From contig CM026556.1 in NCBI GenBank assembly GCA_015143295.1, positions 22,382,547 to 22,446,546 on the forward strand: 64,000 nt of DNA, read 5' to 3'. The notes under the pieces are model-generated. The model worked only from the letters and a program-made list of their open reading frames with translations, was not told the origin of the DNA and did no database searches. This document shows, in pieces, positions 32,387-43,969 of this stretch. The translations under genes were made by a program, and so were the position numbers. Each line of letters opens with the position of its first letter. Position 1 is the stretch's first letter. The stretch is from Tetracentron sinense (taxonomy: Eukaryota > Streptophyta > Magnoliopsida > Trochodendrales > Trochodendraceae).

Positions 32387-35050
32387 GCACCTCCAACATC
32401 AGGTGATCAAACAACCACCTTACAGGCCCAATGCTGATACAAAGATGATGAAATTACCGCTATCATGTCTCAAATGCAAGAATTGGTTATTCAATTGTCA
32501 GCTCTCAACTCTGCATCGGCACCAGGACTGCACTTCTTGTACCAAGGACACAGTAGTAATCAAGGCATAGACCCTGCACTTCGAATCATCCAGTTATACC
32601 AAGAACATGGCCAGCCCCAGACCAGGCATCACTCATAGGAGGAGTGTCACCGTCTTTTCTTGCTGCAATTAAAGAGACCGTTCGCAACCAAATGCAAAGG
32701 GCCAAGGAGAAAGAAGAGGATGTTCGCATGATTGTGAAACCTTATCCAATTAACATCGATGCGGTTCCATTCCCTACAGGCTTCGTTCAACCAACATTCA
32801 AAATATTTGATGGTTCTAGATATCCAAGGCAACATCTATCTCATTTCCTTTCAAGGTGTGGATTAACATCCAAGACGGGAGCTCTTTGTCTCCAACTCTT
32901 CGTGCAATTCCTAAAAGGTATTGCTTTCACATGGTATGTCTATCTTCCTAAGGCTTCAATCCCAGATTAGAATTCAATGGTGTTTGAATTCAGCAAACAA
33001 TTCTACAACACTCAAAGAAGAGTGTGTGTTCCAGAATTGACTGAGACAAGAAAGAGAGACAATGAGTCTGTAACATAGTTCATTGCTCGATGGAGAGCCT
33101 TGACCTTCTCTTGTTCTCAAAAGTTCACTTAACTGGAACTCATCCAGATATGCCTCAACAACTTCAGGCATGATCTGTCGATTGCCTTCATGGCCCAAAC
33201 CTTTGAAGGTTTTGAAGATTTATGCACAAAAGCACACGACATGGAAAACCACATAGGAAAGAGAAAGCGAGGTAAAGGCACTGATCTCCTTGAATCTTCA
33301 ACAGTCGCAGTAATTAAAACGAAAAAGACTGTGAAACCAACACCAAGTGCAAATAGACCAACTGGTCGATCAAACAATGGCAAATGACCATTCAAAATTG
33401 GTACTAAAATAGCTTAAGGTGGAGCCAGAAGACCACAATGGCAAGATAAGCACGACCCACAAAAAAGAGTCACCATTGAAGACAGAATGAATAAAACATA
33501 TTCGTTCTCTGAGGACATTGTCGAAGATTTTTTTGAAGACCTTCTCGCCAATGAATTGATTGTTCTCCCGGAAAGCAGAAGACCCAAGAGATCAAGATTT
33601 AAAGATGATTCCAAATATTGTCCTTATTATCGTATAATCAGTCACAAGATAAATGACTGCTTTGTACTGAAGGACATCATTCAACAACTCTTGGACAATA
33701 AAGAGATTGTCTTTGATCAAGATTTCCAATAGGCAGCTACATCCAATACGGTGGTGGCTTCAGAACCACTTGATAAAGATAAAGCATCTTTAAGTGACAA
33801 CCCTTCTGAGATAAACCGTCAAATGAAGATTGAACTATTTTTGAAAGCAAATGAGCTAAGAAAAAAAAGTAATTGCCTCAAAATGTTGATACTAAAAAGA
33901 AAGCTCAGGTTAAAAGGCAAACTCAAGCCCAAAGAAAAGAAGGGAAGCATATAGCCAAGGTTGAGAAACAAAAGAAGGGAGAAATAGTAAGGAAAGCCAA
34001 GAAAAATGGCCCTGCCCAAGAAGCTCTTCTGGAACAAGTCATTGATGGAAATCATCTTATGGATTTCATCCCTCTAGGCTTCTGCTCTGACTATGATTAT
34101 GATAGCCTCCAGTCAACAGATTCGGGAGATGACTCCAACATCTTCTCTTGCCATGTCATCAATGTGGTCCCAAATGAAGACCCTTCATGGTTGCATGTCC
34201 CAAGACAAGTGGTCTCCTGCAGTCCGAAAGACACTGGACATTTTAGGATTGGCTAGATCAATTCTGAAGATATTGAACTCCCAGAAAGGAGACCATCCAC
34301 ACCGGGACAGATACCTACAAGACTTTCATATATTTTTGAAGGATTTTCATTTGGAGGAGAACGAGAGGTAGATGATGAATAAGTACAATCTAGTTCCCCT
34401 CAAGAGACACTAGGCACATCTGAGACTCCAAGTCAAAATCATCATCAGACATGATGATCGGTGCAAATCTTAAGCCAGACCAAGAATCAAGATTCACTCG
34501 CTACAGTTGGTTCGAACAAAGACCCTCAACAGAAGAAGCAGTCCTAAACTCATGGTCAACTGACAATTCGCCGGCATCTGAACAAATTTCAGCGCACTGA
34601 GGACTTTCCAACTTCTCTAATAGCTATATCTCCAAGGAAGAACGAGATTAGAACAGTAAACGAGCACCGCTCAGTTCTCCTGAGGGTTCCAAATTAGAAT
34701 CCTCAACTCTGACTCAACAGAAAACATTAGCTGTCATTAAGGTATCAGGCTTACACTATCGTAAAACCTGATGATCTACGCCAATTTCAGCCCAGCCTGG
34801 AAGTCCAACAGGGCAATGTGAAAAATGAAGTCAGTTGCCCTTTCAAAGCAAAAAAAAGGAAGTTGGACTTCAGTTCCATGAACATGGTCCAACTCTTGGA
34901 AGGAGAGTCATCTGAATCAATAGATCAGACAATTGCCAAAGTCTATCAACTCAATCTCAGGAAATGGTTAAATATGAAAATTAGACCAGAGCTCAACCGC
35001 CCACTGCACAAGCGGCTCCTGGTAATGAAAGGGTTTAATATGATATCCTG
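32387..35050 (+). pseudogene. gag remnant of the plus-strand Tat element
   Basis: The leading part (about 32,400-33,390) holds a retrotransposon gag domain: AVPFPTGFVQPTFKIFDGS, LQLFVQFLKGIAFTWYVYLP, FSKQFYNTQRRV and FIARWRALTFSC. About 33,470-33,730 gives the C-terminal motif CPYYRIISHKINDCFVLKDI and IQQLLDNKEI. A lysine-rich then acidic stretch follows to about 34,260. Similarity then fades and is not traceable beyond about 35,050. Many breaks; clearly an old fossil. It matches the gag motif of the minus-strand Tat element. Confidence 0.8.
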
Positions 35051-36700
35051 ACTCATCTAAAGAAAATACCTTGTTAAGCGTCTATAATGCTCCCAAGATG
35101 TCCCCTAAATTGAGAAGGTCCCCCACACAAAATAAGAAACTCCATGCAATAATGGAGGCAATTTGACCGCAATGAAATTTGCGCATTACAATGGTAACAA
35201 TAGTGGTATTGGTAATCTTATTGCAATTGGTGTTCTTCTATTTCAAAACATCTAAAATATCATCTAAAGGCATGGTGGCTCCAACAAGCAAGAAACAGAA
35301 GCCCAATTGGAGGCTAGAAGACCTACTAAGGATGGAACCTATTTCGCTAAAGCTACCAGTGGCATTACTAACAAGTTCATCAACTAGAAATTTGGCACTC
35401 AGTGATTTTGTTTCACGGATAATCTTTTTGCTTGGTGATTCCACTTCTCTGCTAGTTTCCCATGCAGAAAAAAAAATGGGTGTCCTGCTCTCTTTTTAAT
35501 CTGGATACACGTTAACTTGTATTGTTGAAATTCTCCAAGAGCTCCGGTTTTGGTACTGTAGATGCATTCTTCACCTCCATTTTTCCTAGAACTAATTTCA
35601 CAAACAAAGGAATCATAAGGTTTATCAGGTACAAATTAACCACAAAGTTCCTTCAAAATCATAGAGGAATGCCAAACATATATATACTCTCACAATTCAG
35701 AAAATTTCCATACTCTCCCTCTCTATTGATAATAAACAAAAGTTTTTTGAATGGCAGCCCACTTGTAGGTCCCACACTTTCATCATTTTTAGTGAGAGTA
35801 CCTATCCAAAAAGAAAGGGATGGGGGAGAGTATGGAAATGAGAGTATGCTTAGCGTTCCTCCAAAATCATATTTTTTCTTTGTAGGTACAGATAAGCTAA
35901 ATAAACCTACACAACTTATGGCAAAGAAAATTTATTCCAAACTAAGATGGTAAAGAATTGTGTCAATTTCCCTGCAATGGTGGGGCATGCCAAAGAAAAT
36001 GATTTTGTGATCCTGGAGAACTCAGGATGTTTTAGGCAAGCTTGGGAAATATATTAAAGAATTCAATATTGGCAACATATAATAGACCTCTCTCTCTCTC
36101 TCTCTCCCTCCCCTTTGTATACATAGTTCTATTTCAGCTTTCATTAGTTTCTTCATTTCTCTAGGAAAGCACACATCTAGGTTCTTGAACTATACAAACA
36201 AATAAAATGGTGAGCTAATACTTTGATTGATGTTCCAAAAGTTACCTACAAATGCTATTCCAAAGTTTGCAGCCCACTTTATATACAATAGCAACCTTTA
36301 CCATGAAATTCCAGCACAAAAAACTATCGAAAATTTTTAGATCTTGTGAAGTGAGGCACGAACACAATCGCTCTCTTTAAGACAATTCGCGCCCCCATAG
36401 AGATGCACTGGTTTGCCATACAAGATCTCTCCAAGATACAACAGCTTCACAGAAACTAACACTGACTGTAGGTGTGCACTATCTACAGTTGTACAACACA
36501 CTATGTTTTCTTACCCATTAGAAACTCAAAATATTTTGTGAAAATTCAGAAGCAAAACAAGAACTAGAGAAATTCGTTTGTGTAGAAGATGATCCCGAAT
36601 ACTATAGGAATGTGCCTTTTAAAGAAAATGAAAGACTCGTTAGGTTTCCGAAATGAACTCATTTAATACATATATAAACCTTCATTAGTGCTCTCAAACA
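35051..36700. other. Unassigned DNA
   Basis: Open frames of about 100-140 codons at 35,179-35,499 (+) and 35,522-35,953 (+) have no motif I recognise and no supporting context. A CT microsatellite lies at about 36,090-36,112. The region is probably decayed interior of the Tat element or older repeats. Confidence 0.4.
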
Positions 36701-36734
36701 GTAATATGGGCTTGGTTCTAAAAATTTGGTTCCC

Positions 36735-36972
36735 TATTTGATTCAAAAACAAAAACAATGGAAAAAAGATAATGGTTTTATGATTCTGGCTTTTCATCCA
36801 AATTATATTTCACTCCTATTTGATTGTTTTTGAATCACTCAATCATAAAACCATTATCTTTTTCTGCTGTTTTTGTTTTTGAATCATAAAACACAACAAT
36901 CCCCATTTGATTCAAAAACAAAAACAGCGGAAGAAAGATAATGGTTTTATGATTCTAGCTTTTCACTCCTAT
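36735..36972. repeat. Foldback repeat with A-A'-A layout
   Basis: A block with GATTCAAAAACAAAAACA, then AAAGATAATGGTTTTATGAT, occurs at about 36,738 and 36,908 in direct orientation, and inverted between them (about 36,830-36,890). The flanking words ATGGGCTTGGTTC and AATTTGG are duplicated at 36,705 and 36,974. It splits off the start of the RNase H remnant that follows. Confidence 0.65.
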
Positions 36973-37346
36973 TATGGGCTTGGTTCAAACAATTTGGCTG
37001 AAATTAGAGCTATTCACGATGGTTGTAAATTATGTGATCACTTGAAAATTCAAAATATTGTAGTAGAAAGTGACTCCAAAACCATGATAGATGTGATCAA
37101 TGGCATTGAGGAAATTCCTTGAAGGGCTTGATATTGGATGAAGGAAAAATTGTTCGGTTGCAAGATAAATGTAATATGGTGTTTGAACATATCTTTCGAG
37201 AAAATAACTAATGTGCTGATTTATTAGAAAAAGAAGTTTGTAATACTTCTAGGAGTATCTTTTTTAGATATCTTTCTCATTTACCTGTCATGGTGAAGGG
37301 TATCATTCGAACAAATAAGTCTGGCATTTTCAATATTAGGTTGTAA
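36970..37346 (+). pseudogene. RNase H domain fragment (LINE-type or RVT_3 protein), broken
   Basis: Plus strand reads GLGSNNLAEIRAIHDGCKLC, then HLKIQNIVVESDSKTMIDVI, NGIEEIP and a stop. After a frame change it continues CNMVFEHIFRENN, CADLLEKEVCN and IFNIRL before a stop. AE-x-x-A-x-x-x-G...V-V-E-S-D-S and the H-x-x-R-E-x-N-x-x-A-D ending are the signature of the RNase H domain at the end of plant LINE polyproteins and related RVT_3 proteins. The upstream reverse transcriptase is not seen. A poly-C rich stretch follows at 37,361-37,440. Confidence 0.7.
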
Positions 37347-37360
37347 TCCAGTTTGTTGTA

Positions 37361-37440
37361 TCCCCCCCCCCCCCAGCGTGTATTATTTTCTATTTAATGA
37401 CTAGTATGGGTCTGCCAACCCCCCCCCCCCCCCCCCCCCC
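37361..37440. repeat. Poly-C tracts
   Basis: Runs of about 13 and about 19 C residues lie 45 bp apart. Another C run is at 38,918-38,933 and a further one of about 22-24 at 50,130-50,154. Such homopolymers are fragile in sequencing and their length should not be trusted. Confidence 0.8.
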
Positions 37441-37498
37441 TACTAGGTGGTGTTTCTTTTAAAAGAAAATACTTTCAAGTGATTGATAATCTTATGTA

Positions 37499-38954
37499 TG
37501 TTAGCCTTTAGGTTTTTAACCTAAGGTGATACCATTAATTTTTTATGGTAATACAATAATGTAATGTCATTATGTTACTAATGTCTCGTTTGAGTTTATA
37601 TGAAAATCAGAATATCAAGAGCATTAGAAAAGTCATTCAAGGAAAAAGCATGAAAATGACATCATTCTGAATGAGAAGAATCATCCTCAAGTTAAAGCAA
37701 GTCAAATTGGATCAAGATGAAGATATTGAAGATCATACCCAAAATCCAAGTTGGATCATGAACAAGAATGGAAGATCATGAAGATAGTGTCAAATCGGAA
37801 AATCCAAGATCAAGTTAAAGAGCAAATCTCAAGAAGATTATAGAGTCTGATTTTTTGTTTTAAGAGAGTCTAGGACTTATGTAAAAGTCCTCAAAGTGTG
37901 GTTGTTTGAAAAACTCAAAGCCTAGAATAACCATAGGAGTCTTAGATCAAAATTGAATAACTTTATAAGGCTCTAGGAAATCATTTGGAATGTTCAAAAG
38001 CGTGATAAAGATTAGCTAAAAGCCTAGGAAATCATTCCCATCATTAAGGTCTTCAAAAGATGAGATTTTTGTGTATTTACACAGAACACGTCGACGAATC
38101 CAATGAGCCAACTTGAACTCGTCGACGAATGGAGTTACAAAAGCTACTGTAACTTTCTCGCCTTGATCTCGTCGAGGAATGTAAAGAGTATTTTTCATAC
38201 TCGTCGACGAATTCATGCGGGAAGCAAAATATCTTGTAACGACTAGTTTCATTCTCAATGTTCTTCCCGGTCATGAAACCTCTTGGGCTATAAATTGGAA
38301 TGATTTATGAACTAAAAGAAAAACTTCAACACTACCAATAATTCAATCAATCACTTCAAAGCTTAGATTTCAAAATCCATTGAGTAAATCCTAGAATCCC
38401 AAAAAGAGTCCAAAATTGACATTGTTCAACTTCATTATTTGAGAGACTTTTAGTGAGCTTGAAAGTGATCATCCAGCTCGTGTAAATGAGCATTTCATGA
38501 CTGTAAACCACTTTCCTATGAAGTGTGTAAAAATCAAGAATCAGTGGATTCTTGTCCTTGAAGCGGAGAGCTTTTTAAGGTTGGATCTTCACCCGTAAGA
38601 AGATCGAGGAAGTCAAGAGTGGGTTTTCTTGCATTGTAAAGGTTTTATCTTCACCCGTAAGAATATTGGTGATTGAGTAAATCATGGGAAATCCTCTAGG
38701 GAGTATAGCTTGAGGCGGGAATGTAGGCGGGATTGCAGAACCTCGTAAACAAAGTCTTTGTGTTTGCATTTTCTTAACTCTTACCCTTCTCATTTACTTT
38801 ATTGTTTTGATTGATTGTGTAGAATTGCTAAATTTTCATTCCCTTTTAATTTGTTAACATTGAAATTCCGCTTAAGGGAATATAATAAAATTTGAATTTG
38901 TCATAGACCCTATTCACCCCCCCCCCCCCTCTAAGATCAAATCCTTGGGCAACA
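37499..38954 (+). repeat. Solo LTR of the SIRE family, with 5-bp target duplication
   Basis: Begins TGTTAGCCTTTAGG and ends CTTGGGCAACA, 1456 bp, flanked by a perfect ATGTA (37,494-37,498 and 38,955-38,959). Near its 3' end is GACCCTATTCA followed by a C run, as in the SIRE 3' LTR at 20,074-21,473. A TATA box lies at 38,289-38,296. Confidence 0.93.
38088..38296 (+). promoter_or_regulatory. SIRE solo-LTR promoter: palindrome-like cluster and TATA box
   Basis: Four motifs related to CTCGTCGACGAA occur near 38,088, 38,117, 38,168 and 38,199. TATAAATT follows at 38,289-38,296. Compared with the SIRE LTR at 20,074, the right arm has changed from GACGAGT to GACGAAT in all full copies, so symmetry is reduced to the TCGTCGACGA core while copies stay alike. 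Confidence 0.5.
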
Positions 38955-39530
38955 ATGTATATGCGCAAGTCCCTTCTAAAGTGTATTGAGATGCTCTTAA
39001 TAGAGTTTTAAAGGATACTATGCATTATGGATTGCATTATAGAAGTTTTCTCACTGTTTTCGAAGATACAACATGGAATTCATGTCCAGATGAATCTACC
39101 TTGGTGACTGCTTGGATTTATACTCTAGAAGGAGGTACCATGTTATGGAAATCCAAGAAGCAAACATGTATAACTCATTCCACTATAGAATCTGTATAGC
39201 ATTATCATCCGCGGGAAAGGAAGTTGAGTGACTTATAAATATATTGCTAGACATACTAATATAGAGTAAGCCAATGCTGGCAATCACAATCTATTGTGAT
39301 AATCAGACTGCTATTTTTAAAGCGCACAATGAGATTTTTAATGGGAAATCCAAAAATACACGTCTAAAGCACCATGTAAGTGTTCTTATTAGTGATGCCG
39401 TTGTAACCATACAATAGGTTAAGTCCAAAGAAAATTTGTTAGATCCCTTATCCAAAGGCCTTGGAAGAGATTTCATCTTAATGACATTGAGAGGAATGGG
39501 ATTGAAAAGACTGTAATTGAGTAAGACATA

Positions 39531-42320
39531 GTGTGAACCCTACTTGATGAGTTTCTCAAGTTTAAAGAGAGAAACAAGCTAATGTCTTACTTATTTGTAT
39601 GCACTTCATTTTAATGAAAATGAGTCATGTCCTTTCGTATGATATACTAGTATAATTTCTTATAAATGATATCTTGTATTTGGTTGATGTTAAGAATTCT
39701 AAAGTAGTTCTTTTAATGAGACCATACACCTACTTAGGTTGCAGTGAGAATAGAGACGCTCTTGAAGGCTCACCTTTCAGTGTGTAGAAGCTAGTCACTT
39801 CCTATGATATTTTAGGTAATTTTTAGAACACACAGTAAATTGGGGTTTGACATAGACTTAAAAGTGCAAAGCTCAGGTGTATAATTTACCTTTAAAAAGG
39901 TGTGTGTGTGATGATTCCGGTTTGTCCATTTGGGTTCGTTAGTTCAAGGCATACATCCACTACGTTCTTGGATTAACTTTGACTAGTTTGCACTAAATGA
40001 TAGTTCAAACCCCGTATGTATTTTTATTTATGCACATTACTTTCTAGGATGCTTGTCCTATAATATTTAAAAATTGTTTTCATAAATCATGTGAGGTTTT
40101 ATTGATTTTAAGGACTTATAAAAGTATATTTTAAATCAGTGTTCAGATTAGATGTTAGTGTTCCTGTACAGCACATCGGCTTCCCTTGCTTAGGAATAGA
40201 ATTTGATAAGTCCATCCAGACTAGTCGATCATTTGTTACCAAACTTAGAAGTGGTTTGACGGATTAGTATGGCTGGTTGAGAACTTCTCTCTATCTAAAT
40301 AGGACATTGTTCGGATTAACTGAGAACTTGGTTAATGTAGAAATACACCAACTCGTAGGCACGGTTACCAAATAGAGCCAATAGCTAGAGTTGTTTCTAT
40401 ACAAACTGCTACACCAGAATCTAGTAATCAGAATTAATACAAACCCAATTCTGAAATTGTGTTAAAATCACTTGAAAAAAGTAAGTCTGTTTGATAATCA
40501 CATTCTGTTGTGAACCAGTTTTTATCCTTAACAAAACTTTGGACCTTAATTGGATTAATAATTTGTGGGCCTCCTAAAAAGAGGTAAAGTATAGTTCCTA
40601 CAAGATAGTGCGAATATGTAGTAGAAATGATTGATTTCAACCTAGGTTGAATTCCGAGGACAAGGTTTTCATATTTCCCCGCACAAACTCGAAGCTCCAA
40701 CTATTTTCAAGAAACACCTATAGTGAATCTTAGTCGAATTGATTGTGGTCATTGTGCGCAAGTTTTGAAGTATTAAACCAATATACATCGGGTATGATTA
40801 TCGACACTTGTCACCTCCTCTTCATATTTTTTGTTTACCACCATGCTGATCATGGCCCTTTGTCGTCATTTTGAGTTTAACGCGAGTACGTCATCTTTCT
40901 ATCTTCTTTAAAAGCTCGATTTTACCTTGCTGTCAAATTCTAGGTTTTGCTTCTTTCTCACTGTTGTATAATTTTTACTGGAAAAATAAATAAATAAAAT
41001 AACTCTTATTCACGCCCACGTGCAAAAATCCCCAAATTATTCTTCAACCACATAATTTTCTCTCAAGACTCTCTAAGAAACAATTGCTTTATCCCTAACA
41101 TCATTTTTATCTCTTCAAACATGTTAGACAAAACTATTTGCATATTCTCATGTTTTAATATCTATTTCAACAATCATTATTCTAGGATTTATTCAAGGAT
41201 CCTATAATTTTGTATTTAGTGTATGAAGCTCTGATTTATTTTACTGTAATTGAAACTTTGGCACCAACAATTGTCATTGGTCATTTGATATGCAAAGATA
41301 GGTGCAACAAAATAGAGAAGCAAGAGATTGGAATTAGATACAATTCCCTTATTTTGTATCTTCACAATTTGAAAAGGATTTGTTTTGTGTATATGTATTC
41401 CACCCAAAACAGTATTATACTCGAACATATTACATATTTGTATCTGATTGTTTGCCGCCTTCATTTTTAGTTGCTAAATTTTTCATCTTTTTGTCAACGC
41501 AAGATGCAAATAATACTTGTACGTATTTTACTTTTTCCGTCCCCGAACTTACTAATTATGAACATGAAAGCGAATGTCCACACCCGCCAAGGGACATGCA
41601 GTTTAGAGCAAGTCAAGAGTCACCCTCGAGAAGATTATGTCTAGCCTCTATCCCAGCCATTAGAATCCCAGGCCTCAGCGCCCAAATGGCCGAAACTCCG
41701 CCATAAATACTAACAGACCTTCCTATGGAGCTCAGCTATGGCTTTAATAGTTCTTGCTTGTTCATCGTCAATAAATTGAAGGGGGTCTTTGGAAGAGACT
41801 TAAAGGGGACCAATGGCCTGTTCGTTACCCGAGAAATTTAACTAAGGGTCTGGGTCCCAACAAACTTGGTCTTTGGCGTTCATTTGAGATGTGAACAGAA
41901 GTTGACACGAATTAATAGGTTCCTGAAGAAAAAATGAGCTACTGAGGTCAAGTCCACGCCTGGTAGCCTTGATTTGGAATAGAGTAGACTCGCTCTAGAC
42001 TAGACCATAACTTTTGTATTACATTAGAACCCATGGATTATCTGCCCGTGATGATTTTTCAGACTAGTTTCATCATGCAAGCAAACTTGATCGCATGCAT
42101 GTCCGAGTCCTTTATACTAATTTTAGGTATTTCTGTAAAACATGAAAATAAAAGTCACTGAAATTGATATGTGCCGCTGTATCATATCAGTTTCAGTTGG
42201 GACCGAAACAATATTTACGTTGATATGTTAAAAATACAAGTTTAATATGATTTGTACGAAATCGATACACAACGATACTACTCGATCGAATCTTATCAGT
42301 TTAGATAAGATTTATCCAAT
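39531..42320. other. Unassigned DNA, probably decayed copia sequence then intergenic
   Basis: 39,531-40,800 follows a copia RNase H and likely contains that element's 3' non-coding end and LTR, but no limits could be found. Open frames near 41,210-41,700 on both strands show no domain. No RNA gene was seen. Confidence 0.4.
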
Positions 42321-42324
42321 TCAT

Positions 42325-42415
42325 AGGGTTGCCAATAAGGGAAAGGGAATCGAACTCAAAACATCCCCTTCCTGAGGCGTACGTGGTCTTGGCCAGCACA
42401 CGAACCCCCGGGGTT
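42325..42415 (-). mobile_element. Possible tRNA-derived SINE head
   Basis: The minus strand contains GTGTGCTGGCCAAGACCACG, an A-box-like stretch, and about 35 bases later GAGTTCGATTCCC, close to the pol III B-box GGTTCGANTCC. Spacing and order fit a tRNA-related SINE promoter. No poly-A or poly-T end or target duplication was found, so the limits are approximate. Confidence 0.35.
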
Positions 42416-42755
42416 GAGTAAAACACTCATTATATAAAGCTACAAATTTAACCCCTCATATATAATTTATAGTTTTAATAACATATCTTGAGTAGTGTTG
42501 GGGGCAACAAAACGCTGATGAGGGACCGAACTTGAGCAGGAGAGAGGGGTCAAATTCAAAAATTATAATCTAGAAGTATTGGAGCGTTTGTATTTGTATT
42601 AGGGTTGCATTAAGTCAAACTAGCTACAATGTTGGACTTGGTTTGGGACATAAAAATGGGACATCAGTCAATACCTAATGACGCACAGTATTCTTTACTC
42701 CAATCTTCAACCACATCGTAGCCATTTGACAATGACTAAGGAGGGTATTAAATAT

Positions 42756-43056
42756 GGCTTTGGATTGTCTCTGGCGAAGCCAGAAACTCCTCTCGGGGTT
42801 CCATCCATTGTGGGACAGTTGGCAAAAAAATGGGGAGAAGTCATTCCATTTTGCTCCCCATGATTTTGACTTCTCCCCATTTGATATCTCTCCCCCTTAT
42901 TCTCATACACTCATACACTTATCGCCACATGTCTTAATATGTGTGGAGAAGTCAAAATCATGGGCCCCATGATTTTGACTTCTCCACCACTTGTCACCTA
43001 TTCTATGGAACCCCGAGACAAGCCCTTTCTGGCTTGGCTAGAGACAATCCAAGGCC
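42756..43056. mobile_element. Mutator-like MITE with 9-bp target duplication
   Basis: Terminal inverted repeats of about 50 bp: GGCTTTGGATTGTCTCTGGC on the left and, inverted, GGCCTTGGATTGTCTCTAGC on the right, each continuing to CGGGGTTCCAT. A perfect 9-bp duplication ATTAAATAT flanks it (42,747-42,755 and 43,057-43,065). Internally GAAGTCAAAATCATGGG and its inverse form a second hairpin. It has no coding capacity. Confidence 0.92.
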
Positions 43057-43331
43057 ATTAAATATAGAGCAAGAGTTGGCTCCACTGGCGAGAGGGAACT
43101 ATTGCTCCACTTTCTCTCATAAAGCCATCTCAACTACAATGAACTCTAGTTAATTTTTTTAAACTTTTGTGATTAAAATAAAATTATTTTATTTTTCTAA
43201 AACCAAGTATATATGGGTGAACCCTAGGGATGAGTAAAATTGAGTTTAAAAGAGGGATAGGTGGCATTCAAAGAGGACTGGAGACACACCTCCCCGCGTC
43301 ATTGAACGAGGAGGTGATTATTTTCCTTAAA

Positions 43332-43894
43332 TCTATCTATAATATAAAGAAACATGTGCCACCTAATCCCCTCTCTTTGCTCTCCAATCAATTTTGTTTT
43401 AAGGATGCCACGTGGCATCCTTTTTTAATCTCAATTGTTAACTATTTCACTAACACACGTCTCCCTGTTAATTCAAAAATCATTTGAAAGATTTTAGAGA
43501 ATTGTGATAAGAGTTTAATCCCGATCGTTCAAATTTAGGACTCATTACTTCATCTTAGAGACCTCTCTAACTCCACTATTGTAGAGTCCTCTCTTATCTC
43601 CAACTCTTTAAAATATGGGAACCACTATTTCATCTTAGAGCCCTCTCTATCTCCACTATTGTAGAGTCCTCTCTTATCTCCAACTCTTGGGTGTATTAAC
43701 TTAAGTTTTTTTGTTAAAATATTAATTTAAATTTAATATTAAGAAACTTATGATTTTTCATTAAATATAATTAAAATTAATAATAATTTGTTATTATAAA
43801 AATCTAATAATTTCTTCAACCACAACTGATAAATAATATTATTTAATCATACGTATTCTTAAATTATTACCCGTGCATTGCACGGGGTCTCTAG
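43332..43894 (+). mobile_element. Small non-autonomous Helitron
   Basis: Starts A|TCTATCTATAATATAAAGAA and ends with the hairpin CCCGTGCATTGCACGGG, then GTCT and CTAG|T. A 5' TC, a 3' GC-rich hairpin a few bases before CTAG, and insertion between A and T are the Helitron hallmarks. At 563 bp it codes for nothing. An internal direct duplication of about 85 bp contains TCCACTATTGTAGAGTCCTC (about 43,572 and 43,657). A TA/GATA microsatellite directly follows the end. Confidence 0.9.
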
Positions 43895-43969
43895 TATATA
43901 TATATATATAGATAGATAGAGAGAGGAGTGCTAGTGCTAGACGCACTAAGTGGATTTTTTTCCACAGAT

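Larger units (their letters stand above)
6349..35050 (+). mobile_element. Second Tat-lineage gypsy element, plus strand, heavily interrupted fossil
   Basis: The LTR starts TGTAAGCACCCCATTTTTGC at 6349, preceded by CTTGG in the ABCG fragment. LTR pieces are 6349-6443, 6991-7213 and 13,321 to about 15,275; the last contains the Tat signature GTATGTAGGCAGCCC near 14,947. A gag remnant of the same lineage and strand follows at 32,387-35,050. The interruptions are a hAT MITE and two CACTA elements. That the LTR and the gag piece belong to one insertion is inferred from strand and lineage; the primer binding site and leader are not seen. No intact frame remains. Confidence 0.6.
37445..39530 (+). 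mobile_element. Ty1/copia pol remnant (RT end and RNase H), split by a SIRE solo LTR
   Basis: The LTR at 37,499-38,954 interrupts a plus-strand copia coding remnant. The short left part ends ...SLMY and the right part runs AQVPSKVY, RVLKDTMHYGLHYR, WKSKKQTCITHSTIES, LCDNQTAIFKAHN and LLDPLSKGLGRDFILMTLRG followed by MGLK. The TRxSTxESE-like and DPL(S/T)KGL motifs identify copia RNase H. LTRs of this older element are not recognised. It is a broken fossil. Confidence 0.75.

Noticed and set aside
35179-35953. Possible host gene in two plus-strand frames (about 106 and 143 codons)
   Set aside because: No recognisable domain, no splice logic linking them, and location in decayed repeat DNA.
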